Source: Hydractinia symbiolongicarpus
Lineage: Eukaryota > Cnidaria > Hydrozoa > Anthoathecata > Hydractiniidae
Assembly (NCBI RefSeq): GCF_029227915.1
Contig: NC_079878.1
Span: 17,176,001-17,240,000, forward strand
Direction: 5' to 3'
Length of the DNA: 64,000 nt
A program made the position numbers and the translations under genes. The notes under the pieces are model-generated. The model searched no databases and was not told the DNA's origin. It saw nothing but the letters and a program-made list of their open reading frames with translations. Of this stretch, positions 21,249 through 31,579 are shown in pieces. Positions within the stretch are counted from its first letter, which is position 1, and the number at the start of each line of letters is the position of its first letter.

Positions 21249-21637
21249 TGATCGATCCCGTCAGAATTGACAAAACAATTAAACAGATTCAACAGGATGA
21301 AAATTACTTGCGTCTCTATACCCTATTTTACCACGATATTGTGCCTCGGTACGCCGAGCTGTTAAAAACACTAATTAAGATGTGTTTTTTTAACCTCGCA
21401 CCTTGCCCCGCCAGCCAGGAAAAGGCACGGCTTTTCAAGAGGTATCGTAGGGCTCTGCGCTACCTGGATAGTAAGCTATCGTTTGACCCCCAGCCAATAG
21501 AATACCATACACGAAATACCAAGTTTTGCCCTGCCTGCCGGGGGTCTCTTGTTAGTAACCATGGAGGAGTTTGGATCTGTACCAATTGTCTGTTGATATA
21601 CCCTAAAATACATAATAAGAAATGGTGTTATCAATAA
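21248..21637 (+). CDS. Zinc-ribbon protein, copy C
   Basis: An intact 129-codon frame starting within the stop of the previous gene (TAATG). The N-terminal two thirds are helical and charged. The last 40 residues contain FCPACRG...WICTNC, two CxxC pairs spaced as in a zinc ribbon. Zinc-ribbon proteins in large DNA viruses often act in late transcription (VLTF- or TFIIB-like), but I cannot assign this one to a family. Copy D has no equivalent between its HNH and ATPase genes. The gene is followed one base later by the ATPase start. Confidence 0.6.
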   Translation: MIDPVRIDKTIKQIQQDENYLRLYTLFYHDIVPRYAELLKTLIKMCFFNLAPCPASQEKARLFKRYRRALRYLDSKLSFDPQPIEYHTRNTKFCPACRGSLVSNHGGVWICTNCLLIYPKIHNKKWCYQ

Positions 21638-21638
21638 A

Positions 21639-22157
21639 ATGATGATAGACGTTATTAAAGAGCTTCATACGGCCACTTTTACAGGCCCAACAAGCTGCAG
21701 AAAAACACAACGTGCTTTGGGACTTCTTGAAAATGAATACAGACACCACTATCACAACATAGTGATACTATGCCCTTCCCTGCAATGGAATAAGACATGC
21801 CTTGAGAGGGCCTCGCTTTGGCGCGACGATTACGTGTTCCTTATAGACCCCAAAGATCAATTGTTTGATTGGATCCAAAAATTGTCCTCGTTGCTAGTAG
21901 GTGATGAGACTTTGTTTGTCGTGGACGACTGTATAGCCGACGAGAGCCTTGACAAGCGGCGACAGTCCCTGCTTGAATTAGCTATTTCAGGTAGACATAG
22001 AAAGCACAGCTTGTGGCTCTTAACGCAGTCTTATACAGCTCTCCCCAAGAACCTCAGGAGGCAGAAAAAGCAGTTGTTGGCCTGGTACCCCCATGAACGG
22101 TCGGTTGCTTCCTCACCTTTTCATGCTTGCAAATCTGACTGCCCTTACATTCCTTAG
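21639..22157 (+). pseudogene. Genome-packaging ATPase (A32/FtsK-like), truncated, copy C
   Basis: Starts MMIDVIKELHTATFTGPTSC. The Walker A motif reads GPTSCRKT, where copy D has GPTSCGKT, so a conserved Gly is Arg here. Walker B is TLFVVDD at about codon 92, and a sensor-like LLTQSYTALPKNLRRQ block follows. Homology ends near 22108, where the frame enters the antisense of the zinc-repeat gene. In Polintons this enzyme pumps DNA into capsids. The copy is dead by truncation and probably by the Walker A change. Confidence 0.75.
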
Positions 22158-22323
22158 ATTGAGACTTCACCCTTCCATGGGGACACTTTGTACGCTCCCG
22201 TGACGCCCTCTTTTTATTCAGGCAACATATACAATTTGTTGCCCTTTTTCTATTTTTCAACACCCTAAATGCATCTAGGGTTAACACTTTTTTACAATTC
22301 GGGCAGCTCTTGGTTCCTTCCAT
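22054..22323 (-). pseudogene. Zinc-repeat protein, truncated duplicate (copy C)
   Basis: The minus ATG at 22323 gives an N-terminus with KSCPNCKKVLTLDAFRVLK, nearly the same as the neighbour at 22914. It has one CKGSQICKHEKVR unit before running into ATPase antisense at about 22108. Its upstream region repeats the capsid gene's tail (DGRF..SVEY region) 592 bp from the original, showing that the whole unit was duplicated in tandem. Confidence 0.65.
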
Positions 22324-22392
22324 ATTGACTCGAATTTGCCCTTACGATAAATACGAATTATGTCACTAATACTCAACGCTGTAAAACCGTAT

Positions 22393-22914
22393 TTATTCAG
22401 AGTGTTTGCTCCCCTTACAGTCCTTACATTGAGACCTCCTTTTTTCATGCTTGCAAATCTGACTGCCCTTGCATTCTTTGCAGCGATACTTCAATTTCTC
22501 ATGAGGGCAAATCTGACTGCCTTTACACTCTTTGCACTGGGATCTCCTTTTTTCATGGTGGCAGATTTGACTACCCTTGCATTCTTTACATTGAGACCTC
22601 ACCCTTTCATGCTCCCAAATCTGACTGCCCTTACAGTCCTTGCAGCAAGCCCTCCGTCCCTCATGCTCGCAAATCTGACTGCCCTTACACTCCTTACAAT
22701 AGGCCCTCACCTTTTCATGGTGGCAAATCTGACTGCCCTTGCACTCCTTGCACTGGCCCCTCCGCCTACCATGGGGGCATTTGTGTTTGACACGCCGCTG
22801 TTTCTTTTTATCCAAGAAAACTCGACAACTTTTTGTCGTCTTTCCACTTTTCAACACCCTAAATGCATCTAGGGTTAACAATTTTTTACAATTTGAGCAG
22901 CTCTTGTTTTCCAT
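22393..22914 (-). CDS. Zinc-repeat protein with eight CKECKGSQIC units, copy C
   Basis: An open frame of about 173 codons from the ATG at 22914. The N-terminus has a CSNCKKLLTLDAFRV motif similar to the start of the HNH proteins. It is followed by about seven or eight tandem units of roughly 17 residues with the pattern CK(E/D)CKGSQICxHEKxRxQ, each offering Cys/Cys/Cys/His zinc ligands. There is no HNH domain, so this looks like a nuclease gene that lost its catalytic end and expanded its repeats. The capsid gene stop lies 47 bp upstream on the same strand. One unit has Trp in place of Cys (SQIWEHE). Confidence 0.6.
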   Translation of the reverse strand: MENKSCSNCKKLLTLDAFRVLKSGKTTKSCRVFLDKKKQRRVKHKCPHGRRRGQCKECKGSQICHHEKVRAYCKECKGSQICEHEGRRACCKDCKGSQIWEHERVRSQCKECKGSQICHHEKRRSQCKECKGSQICPHEKLKYRCKECKGSQICKHEKRRSQCKDCKGSKHSE

Positions 22915-22960
22915 ATTGACTCGTATTTGCCTCCAGAACAAATACAAATTGTGGTCACTA

Positions 22961-24228
22961 ATACTCAACGCTGTGAAACCTACCATCTAAGATGTTTAGC
23001 TGAGCATCTTGAAGCAGGTACACATAGCAGCGGATGTCCCCAGCTCCGTCGGCTTTCTTTGTCATATGGAGGGTAATGCCGTCTGAAAAGCGTTGTAGGG
23101 GTCTTCCAGATCCATGGAGGGTATGGTCTGGGGAGGCTCTAAAATCTATGAATAGGGCGTACCGTTCATTAAAAAATTGGCCAATGGTCACATTAGAATC
23201 GTGACTACCAAGGAGGTTCACGATCTATTCGAGATGATCCTTTGGAAGCATGGCGTGCGAGTACAACTCGTCGGGTTCGCCTTCCACGGTAACGGTAATC
23301 TTGGTGATTTGGGGATTGTAGAACACCTCGTTGATACCGGAATAAGCCTTCACTTTCGAAGGGTCTACGAAGAGTAGCAACACATCCTTCAAGGACTTGG
23401 CAGGGGTATCAATTTGAAGGTTGTAGCTGGTATCAGCCTTTTTCATGGTCACCACCTTGCTACGGAGTATCCGTTCATAGGGTAGTGTTAATCTTGCATA
23501 CCTTGACATCATGGCACTTGCTAGGCCTTCATGGCTCACTTTGTCGAATTCTAGCTTGATGTTGGTGATCTTGTACGCAGCATCCGCCGCCACGGCTGCC
23601 GTGCTACCCGAGGATGCCGTGCCCCCATCTTTGATAACGTTATCATGCGGCGCGAAATGAAGGACGAACTGGAGGCGGTCATATAAACCCGCTGGATAAA
23701 AGGGTAGGTGAGTTCAAAAATCTTGCCTAGTGGTATACAGAAGGTGTTGCCATAGGCTGCAACAATGGCGTTTTCTTCATCCGTTCCGACATGGCCAGTA
23801 GCCTTGACTTGCAAGGCCCGGATGGTACCGTCGTTGGGGTTGATCCCCTCCAAAACCAGGTTATTGTCCCTGTCAAATTTGGGTAGCCACAAGTCCCGGT
23901 AGACTTCCAAGGTGTTAAAATCAGATATATTTTGAACCTCGTTGCCATTCAAAGTGATACGTAGGTCTCGCACCAGGCTTTTGCTGATATTCGAGACGAT
24001 GGTGCGTTTTGTATTGGTAGCCATTACTTCCAGGTCAAATAAAAGTTTGATGGACCCTGGAAAAATAACCTCGTCCTGTCGCATGTTAGGGATATGCACG
24101 TAAAAGTCCTCATTCTGATTAATCGTGGAGGGTATATTACTGATATGAACCCGTTGGCGCCTGCCCTTGATACCAAAAAGCTGCTTTGTTTCTGCGTAGG
24201 GGTCCAATGTACTTCCGAATGCACTCAT
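22961..24228 (-). pseudogene. Major-capsid candidate, copy C
   Basis: The ATG is at 24228 and the stop TAG at 22961-22963, about 420 codons, co-linear with the gene in D. One frameshift lies near 23.69 kb and one in-frame TAG replaces Gln at 23225-23227 (D and A read HLEQI). Conserved blocks include the N-terminal KQLFGIKGRRQRVHI segment, NQNEDFYVHIPNM, the DTSYNLQIDTPAKSLK block and PDHTLHGSGR. The length and position (adjacent to penton-like and short membrane genes) fit the double jelly-roll capsid protein of Polintons. That assignment is inference, not a fold prediction. Confidence 0.75.
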
Positions 24229-24261
24229 TTATTTAATATGGGAAGTTTTGTTTTTAAAAAA

Positions 24262-25535
24262 ATGCCAACTAACCCAGTATTTGTGCCTGATATTGATATT
24301 GGGGAGGTGGAGTAGGGCCGTCCAGATGATAAACCTGGGGATACTACGCCATCAACGCCAAAACCTCTAGCAACGCCAGGGCCTTCAACGTCAGGAGAAC
24401 AACAGCAGGGAGACAAACTTTCAAAGCAGAGGCAGAAAATACTAAAATCAAAGGTCAAAGACCTTTACGATCATCTTGGGGAGAAGTTGGGGCTACCTAA
24501 AGGAAATCAACTTACTGTTAAAGAACTAGTGAAAGGGAAAAAAACTTTCAAAGAAATAGTGCTTACGAATCTTGATGGTACCTTAAAACCGTTGGCCAGA
24601 TACAAACGTTGTTAGGTAGTAATCGTCTTCAAGCCCTAGGTTTTGCCGACTATACTACACCCAACAAAGGTAAGACAGCGGCCCACGTGCTTGGGCAAGA
24701 GATTGATGACATCGTGAAGAAGACCAAGGCTGATAATATCATTTCGATGGAATCGTTAGATGATATCGACGAATTCGTAGATGCCACGGAGAGAATTATA
24801 CAAGAAACTTCATTTGGTGGCACTGATGAAGTTCTCACTGAAAGTGAAATAAAGGTCTTAACCAAGCAGCCAGACTATAAAAGGCAATGTTAAACTATTG
24901 AAAAGGAAGATGGTTTCATATGATAGTGAGATCGACAAGGCAAGGGCCAGGGTAAAACAATTAGAGGCACAGAAGGCCGGGGCAGACGAAGGACAAAGGG
25001 CTAATCTTGAGAGGGAAATAGCAAAGCTTGAGGAAAAAATTGAAAATTTGAACGATCAAGAAAAAGCCGCGCAAGAGGCACATAGGCTACTCAACCGTCA
25101 AATTTACAGTCAGTTGAAAGTCATTAAGGACACGCTGATGAAAATCGCCGAAGATGACACATCCCTGCTTGAAAAGCTTAAGATTTTGTTCAAAGAACAA
25201 GGTCTTACTATAGCCAGCATAATTTCCGCTGTTGGTCTACTGATAAGCACCATTGTACTCGCAGTTACAGGAGAGGTGCCGCAACAGGTGCAGGAGGAAG
25301 TGCTGCAACAGGTGCAGGAAAAGGGTTTGTAGAAAAGCAGCTGGAACGATTGGGAAAATTCTTAAAATACCTAGCAGGTAAGGCAGGTGCTGCATTGCCT
25401 GGGATTATTGGTACCGTAGTCTCGTTCTTTCTCAGAGTAGCGGCAACAATTGTCGAATGCGCAGCTAAACACCTGTACATGGCAATTGGGGCTGCCGTTG
25501 GGTTTGTCATGGTATACGTTGGAAAGAGAAAATAA
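24262..25535 (+). pseudogene. Coiled-coil membrane protein, copy C (fullest copy)
   Basis: The start is at 24262 (an in-frame ATG also at 24238), 33 bp head to head from the capsid gene. Blocks in order are a short acidic N-terminus, a Pro/Thr linker, a GFADYTTPNKGK block, a long charged coiled coil (24.90-25.08 kb), DTSLLEKLKILFKEQG followed by a membrane helix ending VLAVTG, a Gly/Ala/Gln linker and QLERLGKFLKYLAGKAG with a final hydrophobic segment. A TAG at 24313, frameshifts near 24.6 and 24.89 kb and one near 25.28 kb break it. Conservation in all four copies suggests a core virion or membrane-remodelling role. Confidence 0.7.
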
Positions 25536-25567
25536 GTCTAATATGTTTGATGAAAAACAGTAGACCC

Positions 25568-26825
25568 TTACTTAAGCCAGATATACGCAATGATGACTCC
25601 TACTCCTGCCGTGATCAACACTGATTTGGTATCCTCATGCTGTTCCCCCTGTAGGGGTTGTTCAGGAGTCTGCCTAGGAGGTTTAGTATACCAAGGGGGT
25701 GTAGTAGGCTTAGGAGGTGCAGGTGGTATAGCCTGTATAGGAAGTATAGGGGGTGTGGCATGTTTGGTAGGTATAGCATGTTCGGGAGATGTAATATGCC
25801 TAGGGTGCATGGTCTGTATAGTGGATATAGTAGGTGTACTATGCCTAGGAGATGGTTTGATAGACCTCTCTGTAGACTTCACAATAGGCTTGTTATTCAC
25901 GTCAACTTGGACTCCAACACTTACATTGGCAGGTGCGATCAAAATGTTATTGTTGTAGCCCTCAATTTTACCCATACGCAAGTTCATATCAGAGGGCAAC
26001 ATGTACACGCTTGGCAAAATTCACCGGAGTTCGAGCATATTGCAGCACCTTCTGAAGTTTTGTGACGTCATGCCCTACATTCTCCTGACGTTGTACCATG
26101 GCTTCAAATTTTTGCAACAGAATTTGCCTTGCTGTGTAGTTATCCGCACCGGACCCGAGTAGGGATGCTTTGGCCCCCGCTTGCGACCCAAGCAACAAGA
26201 CCACGTAAATCCGGATACTTTCACTCAATTTGGTTAGACCTACCGACGTCAGACCCTGACTTGTTGGTATGATGAATTTGGCCCAATCACCATCAACCTG
26301 AGGCCACCATGAACCGTTGGTGAGTGACGACAAGACAGCCTTGAATTTGTACAAATCATTAGGGTCTGCACCGTATTCGTGACAGACTTTGGCGTAGCCA
26401 GAGGTTGAGTAGGGGTTTTTGTACTGGGCAAACCCATCGTCATATGGCATGGGTACCCTCATCCTGATAAGGATGCGGCGCATGTGGTAATAGACGTGAA
26501 ATTTAAAAATAGAGTTGACAAGCGGTACGGAACCCGTCATGTGTTTAGCAGAGATGCCTAATAACGTAGTTGCGCAGTGGGTTGCGAAATTCACTTGGAT
26601 ATTCCAATAGTTCAAGGCCTGTCCTGTCCAAGCCACTCTGACAGGGTCATTCAGCAAATTTGTGGGGATTTTTATGGCATAGTTGCTAAACTCAGGGAAT
26701 ACCACGGAAATATGTGATTCTGTAGACACGTACAGATCCTAATGCTCAAGGTTTGTAATACCAAGTGGCCATTCTCCCCTGTTGGACTTGTACCTTGCCT
26801 TGGGGTTGTACGAATACATGTTCAT
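25568..26825 (-). pseudogene. Penton-like (minor capsid candidate), copy C
   Basis: The ATG at 26825 starts MNMYSYNPKARYKSNRGEWP. A TAG replaces a Gln codon near 26737, and the frame is then open to about 26.0 kb, where a frameshift leads into the C-terminal part ending at 25568. That part has a repetitive Pro/Thr/His linker and a membrane helix (VGVIIAYIWLK). It is the best copy for seeing the whole domain order, at about 419 codons. It faces away from the partner gene with 18 bp between starts. Confidence 0.75.
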
Positions 26826-26843
26826 CTTTGTTTTAAAAAACAA

Positions 26844-27500
26844 ATGAAGCAACTCTACATCACTGATATTGACAAACCTACGATATTTGAAGACTACTTA
26901 GGATAGGATACGAGAATTGCCTTGAAATCGATAAGTATTCGACCCGTGTGGCTGAACCTTTATAGTGACAATGAAATCGTCATCCTTAAAATAGGGCGTG
27001 ATCAGAGGGAGATTAGGATTGAGATTATGAGCGGTCTGTACAGGATCGAGGATTTGGCGGATATTGTGAACAGTCAGGCAGAGGATAAGATTAAGCTCTT
27101 TGTCCTGAAAAATGGACTCTGCAGGCTCCGTGTCGGGGACGGGTACACGGTGGTGATTTATAGACAGCTGCAAGAGCTCCTGGGTCTACCCTACGATCCC
27201 GCGAAAAAGTACTATATGATGGGTGATTATGATGCATACTACAGGACTGACGGCTATATTCGACTGCGCCTTGCTTGTCCCCAGTCGGATGAAGACGACT
27301 GCCTCCTGGATGATGAAAATTCTGGCCTTGCTTCCCACCAAGGAGCTAAACGCTTGGGGGGATATGTTGACCTGGAGTTTTGATACCCCAATTTACATGC
27401 CTTTGAAGGGCTCGACAGATCGTCTCGAATTCATGTCAACAGACGAATATCATCATGAGAAAAACGTTTCGTTTACTGGATTAACGATGCATCTATTGAT
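26844..27500 (+). pseudogene. Divergent-partner protein, copy C
   Basis: The ATG at 26844 starts MKQLYITDI; a TAG follows early (near 26.9 kb). From 26922 the frame is open with IALKSISIRPVWLNLYSD, GLYRIEDLADIVNSQA and LFVLKNGLCRLRVGDGYTV blocks, as in D. A shift near 27.35 kb leads to the WSFDTPIYMPLKGSTDRLEF block, whose Trp is a stop codon in D. The function is unknown. It is always paired with the penton-like gene, so a spike, fibre or vertex partner is a reasonable guess. Confidence 0.65.
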
Positions 27501-27507
27501 AGAAAAA

Positions 27508-27693
27508 ATGAGCGATATAACCAAGCTTTGCCCGAATTTTTCAAGTGCACCTGCACAAAGCGTTGACATGCCTGAGGAAAGCCAAAAATATAGACTTGAC
27601 AAGATTGGGGAGATTGAACAGTATCTACGAAGTGAAATCAAGGAGCGGGACAGGCTTGCCAAGAAGTTTAAAATGCATGTTTGCAAACCTTAA
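27508..27693 (+). pseudogene. Double-helix membrane protein, 5' stub (copy C)
   Basis: The ATG at 27508 gives the N-terminal cytosolic part with a YRLDKIGEIEQYLRSEIKERD block, matching the gene of D. Homology stops near 27672, just before the membrane region, and a short unrelated tail ends at 27693. The TQT-motif gene that follows in D is also missing, so one deletion removed both. Confidence 0.65.
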
Positions 27694-27701
27694 TTTTATA
27701 T

Positions 27702-27731
27702 ATTTTATAGGTCTTGTAGAGCCTATAAAAT
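27702..27731. terminator. Stem-loop between convergent genes, copy C
   Basis: ATTTTATAGG at 27702-27711 pairs perfectly with 27722-27731 over a 10-nt loop. It sits 8 nt after the upstream stop and 11 nt from the stop of the convergent gene at 27743. A T run follows. A candidate bidirectional 3'-end signal. Confidence 0.55.
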
Positions 27732-27742
27732 GTATGATTTTT

Positions 27743-28321
27743 TTAATCCTCACTCAGCAACCATTCTTTTTTGAAGTCCTTATATCGACATTCCACAACA
27801 TGTACCTGAGGGTAGTAGTTTTTACCTTGCACATACACAGATGAAATAGCCAAGATGGTACTGACTTGAAATGGCTCATCATAGGGTACTGGCATACCGT
27901 GGAATTTAGTTGTGATTGCATCCTTGTAGTATTTTAGTTTCGCGTTGATGTAACGGTCCTTTTTAACAGGCTCCGTCGTCAATTTCTGAGAGATCAGCTC
28001 TTTGATCTTGGACCAGATTTTCCGATACTTTTCGATCCAATCAAGGTACTCTTCGAAATCAAGACTCATCGCTGGTACAACACTGGCATTGTACCGGCTG
28101 ACCCCATGCGGGGACCAGATTTTATGTGTTTTTTTCCTCAAAGCAACCACCAGGTCTCGTGTATGGTAGCCTATAATGTACCGTTGATCCTTACCTCCAT
28201 TGGCAGGAATGGGGTCTGACACTGTTAGATAGTCAACGTTGATATCATTGATGTCCGTAAAGGTAGCAGAAAATGAGTAGAAAATTTTAGGGTTGACAAG
28301 CTCATTCTCAAATTGTAGCAT
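27743..28321 (-). CDS. Candidate ssDNA-binding protein, intact copy C
   Basis: An open frame of 192 codons from the ATG at 28321. It aligns with the D copy through blocks SDPIPANGGKDQRYIIGY, a SLDFEEYLDWIEKY block, INAKLKYYKDAITTKFHG and YVQGKNYYPQVHVVECRYKD. The C-terminus is acidic (LLSED), and the D copy has a longer acidic tail. Acidic tails and aromatic/basic cores are typical of phage- and virus-type ssDNA-binding proteins, and a self-synthesising element needs one, so I propose that role as inference. No established domain is recognised. Confidence 0.6.
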   Translation of the reverse strand: MLQFENELVNPKIFYSFSATFTDINDINVDYLTVSDPIPANGGKDQRYIIGYHTRDLVVALRKKTHKIWSPHGVSRYNASVVPAMSLDFEEYLDWIEKYRKIWSKIKELISQKLTTEPVKKDRYINAKLKYYKDAITTKFHGMPVPYDEPFQVSTILAISSVYVQGKNYYPQVHVVECRYKDFKKEWLLSED

Positions 28322-28387
28322 CTTGTTTATTCAATTTTCAACACCGTCAGAGGATTGCTTCTCGTTTTACATACACAACTACCCCCG

Positions 28388-28579
28388 TTATAGGTGATAT
28401 ATTATACAGTTATAAACATCATCCTCTAGGTCTTGAATCCTCCGCTCATTCTCCTTGTCCTTCTCTGATTCTTGTACTAATGCTAAGCCATAAGTGGGAG
28501 GGAGAGACCAATGCCAACTATAAAGATTATAGCTGCTAAGTTTTCCATAGCCTCTACTTTTAATTGACGATTTATGCAC
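28388..28579 (-). pseudogene. Membrane/coil small protein, copy C
   Basis: The minus frame gives LALVQESEKDKENERRIQDLEDDVY, the charged coil of the 53-residue protein in D. The hydrophobic start (IIFIVGIGLSLPP) is present in a neighbouring frame, so there is one frameshift near 28.51 kb. The Cys-rich gene that abuts it in D is absent. Confidence 0.55.
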
Positions 28580-28624
28580 ATTTATTATAATAGTAGTTTT
28601 TTTTATCCTATAACCTTGGTTTCT

Positions 28625-29025
28625 TCACCTACATATTGGGCACATGTTGTTACGCATGTCCTGCGTCTTGAATTGATCCGGCACGTACGCTAATAGGTGA
28701 GGCGCCTCATCAGCGACCCTCGGATGGTATGTCACATATTCGAACAGATAGGGATCTTTTTCAACAGCTTTGTTGCACATGTCTTGCGTTTTGAACCGAT
28801 TCGGTATATACATGAACATCATGGGATCCTCCCCGGCGGCCTTGTTGCACATGTTTGCGTCTTGAACTTGTCGGGGACATGCCTTAGCTCGCAGGGATCC
28901 TCCTCAACAGCTTCGTTGCACATACATCGCGTCTTGAATTGATCAGGGATATATCTGAGCATATATGTCCTGTGTTTTATTCGATACATTTTTTGAACCA
29001 ACTCATCTTCTCTCTGCGTACACAA
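28625..29025 (-). pseudogene. VPD-repeat protein, copy C
   Basis: On the minus strand several (Y/V)xPDxFKTQxMCN(K/E)AVE(E/K)DP units occur in two frames, with a shift near 28.85 kb. Their pattern matches the proteins at 14.88 and 46.9 kb. The start near 29.02 kb faces the end of the element. The C-terminal WHPxRYWDWC block is not seen, so the gene is truncated. Confidence 0.65.
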
Positions 29026-29030
29026 TTCAA

Positions 29031-30979
29031 CATTGAAGGGTGGTCAATATGCTGAGCGTTACTGCGCATGCGTTGAATGATAGGGATTTTTGCTGATGGT
29101 TAGCGGCAATTTGTGTAATAGGGCGTGACCAAAAGGTGTGACGTCACAAACGTTTTTGTGTATGTTTTTTTGACCGTGGTTTTTGGAAAAATGTGGTTAT
29201 AAACCCTCCCTAGAACTACTAGTGGAAGAAAAGGCAATAAATACAGAATTACGACTCTTTTTATCCCCTCCCCCCTTTACACAATGTTGGAGAGTCAAGG
29301 CAGCAAACTTCTGTCTTCAAAAAACCTGAGTACAACATTGTGTCAGGGGGTGCGGGGGTGAAAGTGTGGAAATAATTCGAATTTCAAAAAGTATCTCAAC
29401 ACTTTTGACAACGATTGTAGCTAGCTATGTATACGCAACCCAGTTGCAAATATTAGGTTTAAATTTGGGTTAAAATTAACATAATGCTTAGCAACCTTTA
29501 GTCATTATAGCTATTATATCGATATGATCCCTTCCCTTCCCTCAGCCATCAACTTACCCAGTTGAACAATGGTTTTCTAGAAGCAATATATACTGCGTTT
29601 AAGCAGCAATATAATGTGATCCGAAGGGAAAAGGTCTGGTTCACATTTCCCAAACTGTGTTGGTAAAATAAAGCTGCTAGGTGCCAAAAACAATTAACTA
29701 AGAAACTTGTATTTAGAAAGGCCTTAGCAATTTAATGCTTGACCCAAGAGAAAGATTAATCTACTATCACTTAAATGTGTTATATATTGTATAGCATATA
29801 GCCATTCAATAATTACATAGGTTCCAAATTAGTCATTTTTTCACTCAAGACGACATTTTTGGTACTTTTGTGTAACTTAAGAGGCAAGAAAAAAATTCAA
29901 GATGTATACAGATTGTACACTAAAATAACTAAAAATATCTGACATACATAAAAACTAAATTTTCGTAACAGTGTGTGTGTAACAAATATGACCATACCCC
30001 CACCCCTTAGGCATTATGTAATTATTTATGGAATAATTTTTTTTTAGTTTGTAAGTTTTCAACTGTTAATCCTTTTTGTGGTGTTTTCAGACACAATTTT
30101 TGTTTCCAAATGTGACACTTTTCTAATGACTGGTGTGGCTAAATTTTGTACAAGTGCGACGTTTCTGCTTGCTAGCTATGCATGACAGACCAACAAAATT
30201 TTAAACTTATTAAGCAGTCACAGACGAATTTAACTGGTCTGACTAAAACTATACATTTGGAAAAACGCTTGTTTTTTTAATTAGAAAAATGAATAAAAAA
30301 TAATGTGTTTTTTTTATTTAGTAATGGCTTATTATGCCTGTCTATGTTAGCAAAATTAGCTAGCTATCTACATTATTTTCTCATCCAGCTATAAATTGCC
30401 AAATTCATGTTTTTACAAAGCTTTAAGAAGAACCCTGTTTTCATTCAAAATGTCAACAATGGAAATCTGCCAAAATAACATCCTTCATCTTCATAAAAGC
30501 TCACCCTTTTTTAGTCAATCTTTTTGAACATTTCTCCTAATCTTTCAATGTTTTTGTAACAAAATCCGGCATCTTTATAATAAATTGTTGCATATAAATT
30601 ATCTATGTCGGGTGTGAGCCAATCACATTACAGAACTCACCGGCCTGTACCAGGGGTATTTTCACCGCCCGCCTTGATGTCAAAAAGGAAAAAAACCTAG
30701 GGACGAGGTTGATTATATACGTGTAGGGTATTCTTTCCAGAAATGCTATTTGTACTTGGTCACGATATGTAAAAATATTCCGCTGGAGCGTAATCAATCG
30801 CTGGCCTAAAATATAATATAACCTTATGGTACATTGACCTTAGAAGAGAGATAGGAAAATGTATGTTCTGGGACAGTCGACGGACGACGATGACAACGTA
30901 AACAACAACAACAATCCCGAATTTCCCGAGTTCTATAAATCCGACAATTCCAGGAATACCAACATTCTCGAGCATGCGC
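29031..30979. other. Gene-free DNA between Polinton C and D
   Basis: AT-rich host-like DNA with CTAG motifs near 30.36 kb. 29050-29060 has a TGCGCATGCG core like the terminal-repeat arms at 12.4 and 14.7 kb and may be the right end of C. Apart from the foldback at 29265-29357 I see no feature. Confidence 0.4.
29265..29357. repeat. Foldback repeat, C-rich/G-rich arms
   Basis: 29265-29289 (CCCCTCCCCCCTTTACACAA...) is complementary to 29333-29357 with a few mismatches, separated by 43 bases. Such arms are typical of the end of a foldback element or a small MITE. There is no coding sequence. Confidence 0.6.
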
Positions 30980-31085
30980 AATAGCGACTACCGGGGATAA
31001 TGCTGACATCAATAAAATTTCGAGCATGCACAATCAAAACCCAAATGTCCCAGAATTTTTTAGTTGAGATCTATATACAATAAAG

Positions 31086-31579
31086 ATGAATACACACACT
31101 GTGAAACAGTTACACACTATCGCGAAAACCCGTGGACTTACGGGCTATTCCAAGCTGCGTAAGGTCAACCTGATGCTTTGGATATATTCGAGCGCCAAGA
31201 TATGGCAAAAACCCGTCCTATTAAGAGTAAGATTGCGCCTAGACTTCCCGCAATTGACGACATGAATGTGTTCGAACACCAAGATATGGCGAGGACTCGT
31301 CCAGTGGTAAAGAGTAAACTGCAATAGTGGTCTGACTGGTTTGTTAGCTATGTACCGGAGGGCATTAGAAAGCCGGTGCAAAGTATATATCTATCAGCAA
31401 AAAATCGCATCCTTGCTCTTTATGATGGGGCAAGGAAGACCCTGATGGGTGAAGTTGAAGAAGAGGCTCGAGAAAGCATCGAACCCGCTGAACAAGAGGC
31501 GCAACAAGACTTCAAGCCCCAGGAACATAAGTATGCTCACCATGGAAAACCTCCAAAAGCTTCCGCATCTCTGGCATAG
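31086..31579 (+). pseudogene. SAP-like N-terminal region of the Polinton replication protein
   Basis: The ATG at 31086 starts a frame with TVKQLHTIAKTRGLTGYSKL, which resembles the helix-turn-helix of SAP DNA-binding motifs. After a frameshift near 31165 the frame shows two copies of a (F/E)xQDMA(K/R)TRP block. It is then interrupted by a TAG at 31325-31327 and runs on to 31579 with a Glu-rich segment. In related elements this region may be a separate protein or the N-terminus of the polymerase. I cannot decide which here. Confidence 0.55.

Larger units (their letters stand above)
20531..29030 (+). mobile_element. Polinton fragment C
   Basis: Gene order is the ~85-residue protein (+, truncated), zinc-repeat HNH (+), zinc-ribbon protein (+), ATPase (+, truncated), two zinc-repeat genes (-), capsid candidate (-), coiled-coil membrane protein (+), penton-like (-), partner (+), membrane protein stub (+), candidate ssDNA-binding protein (-), membrane/coil protein (-) and VPD-repeat protein (-). 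Compared with D it lacks polB, BRO and integrase but adds the zinc-ribbon and tandem zinc-repeat genes. The right end is near 29.03 kb. Confidence 0.85.

Noticed and set aside
22360-22872. 170-residue hydrophobic frame on the plus strand
   Set aside because: It is the antisense of the zinc-repeat array; the periodic composition follows from the repeated minus-strand codons.
22393-22914. CRISPR-like array in the zinc-repeat region
   Set aside because: The repeated units are codons of a continuous frame with variable third positions and no spacers.
25590-26065. Gly/Cys- and Arg/Tyr-rich plus-strand frames
   Set aside because: Antisense of the Pro/Thr/His linker of the penton-like gene of copy C.
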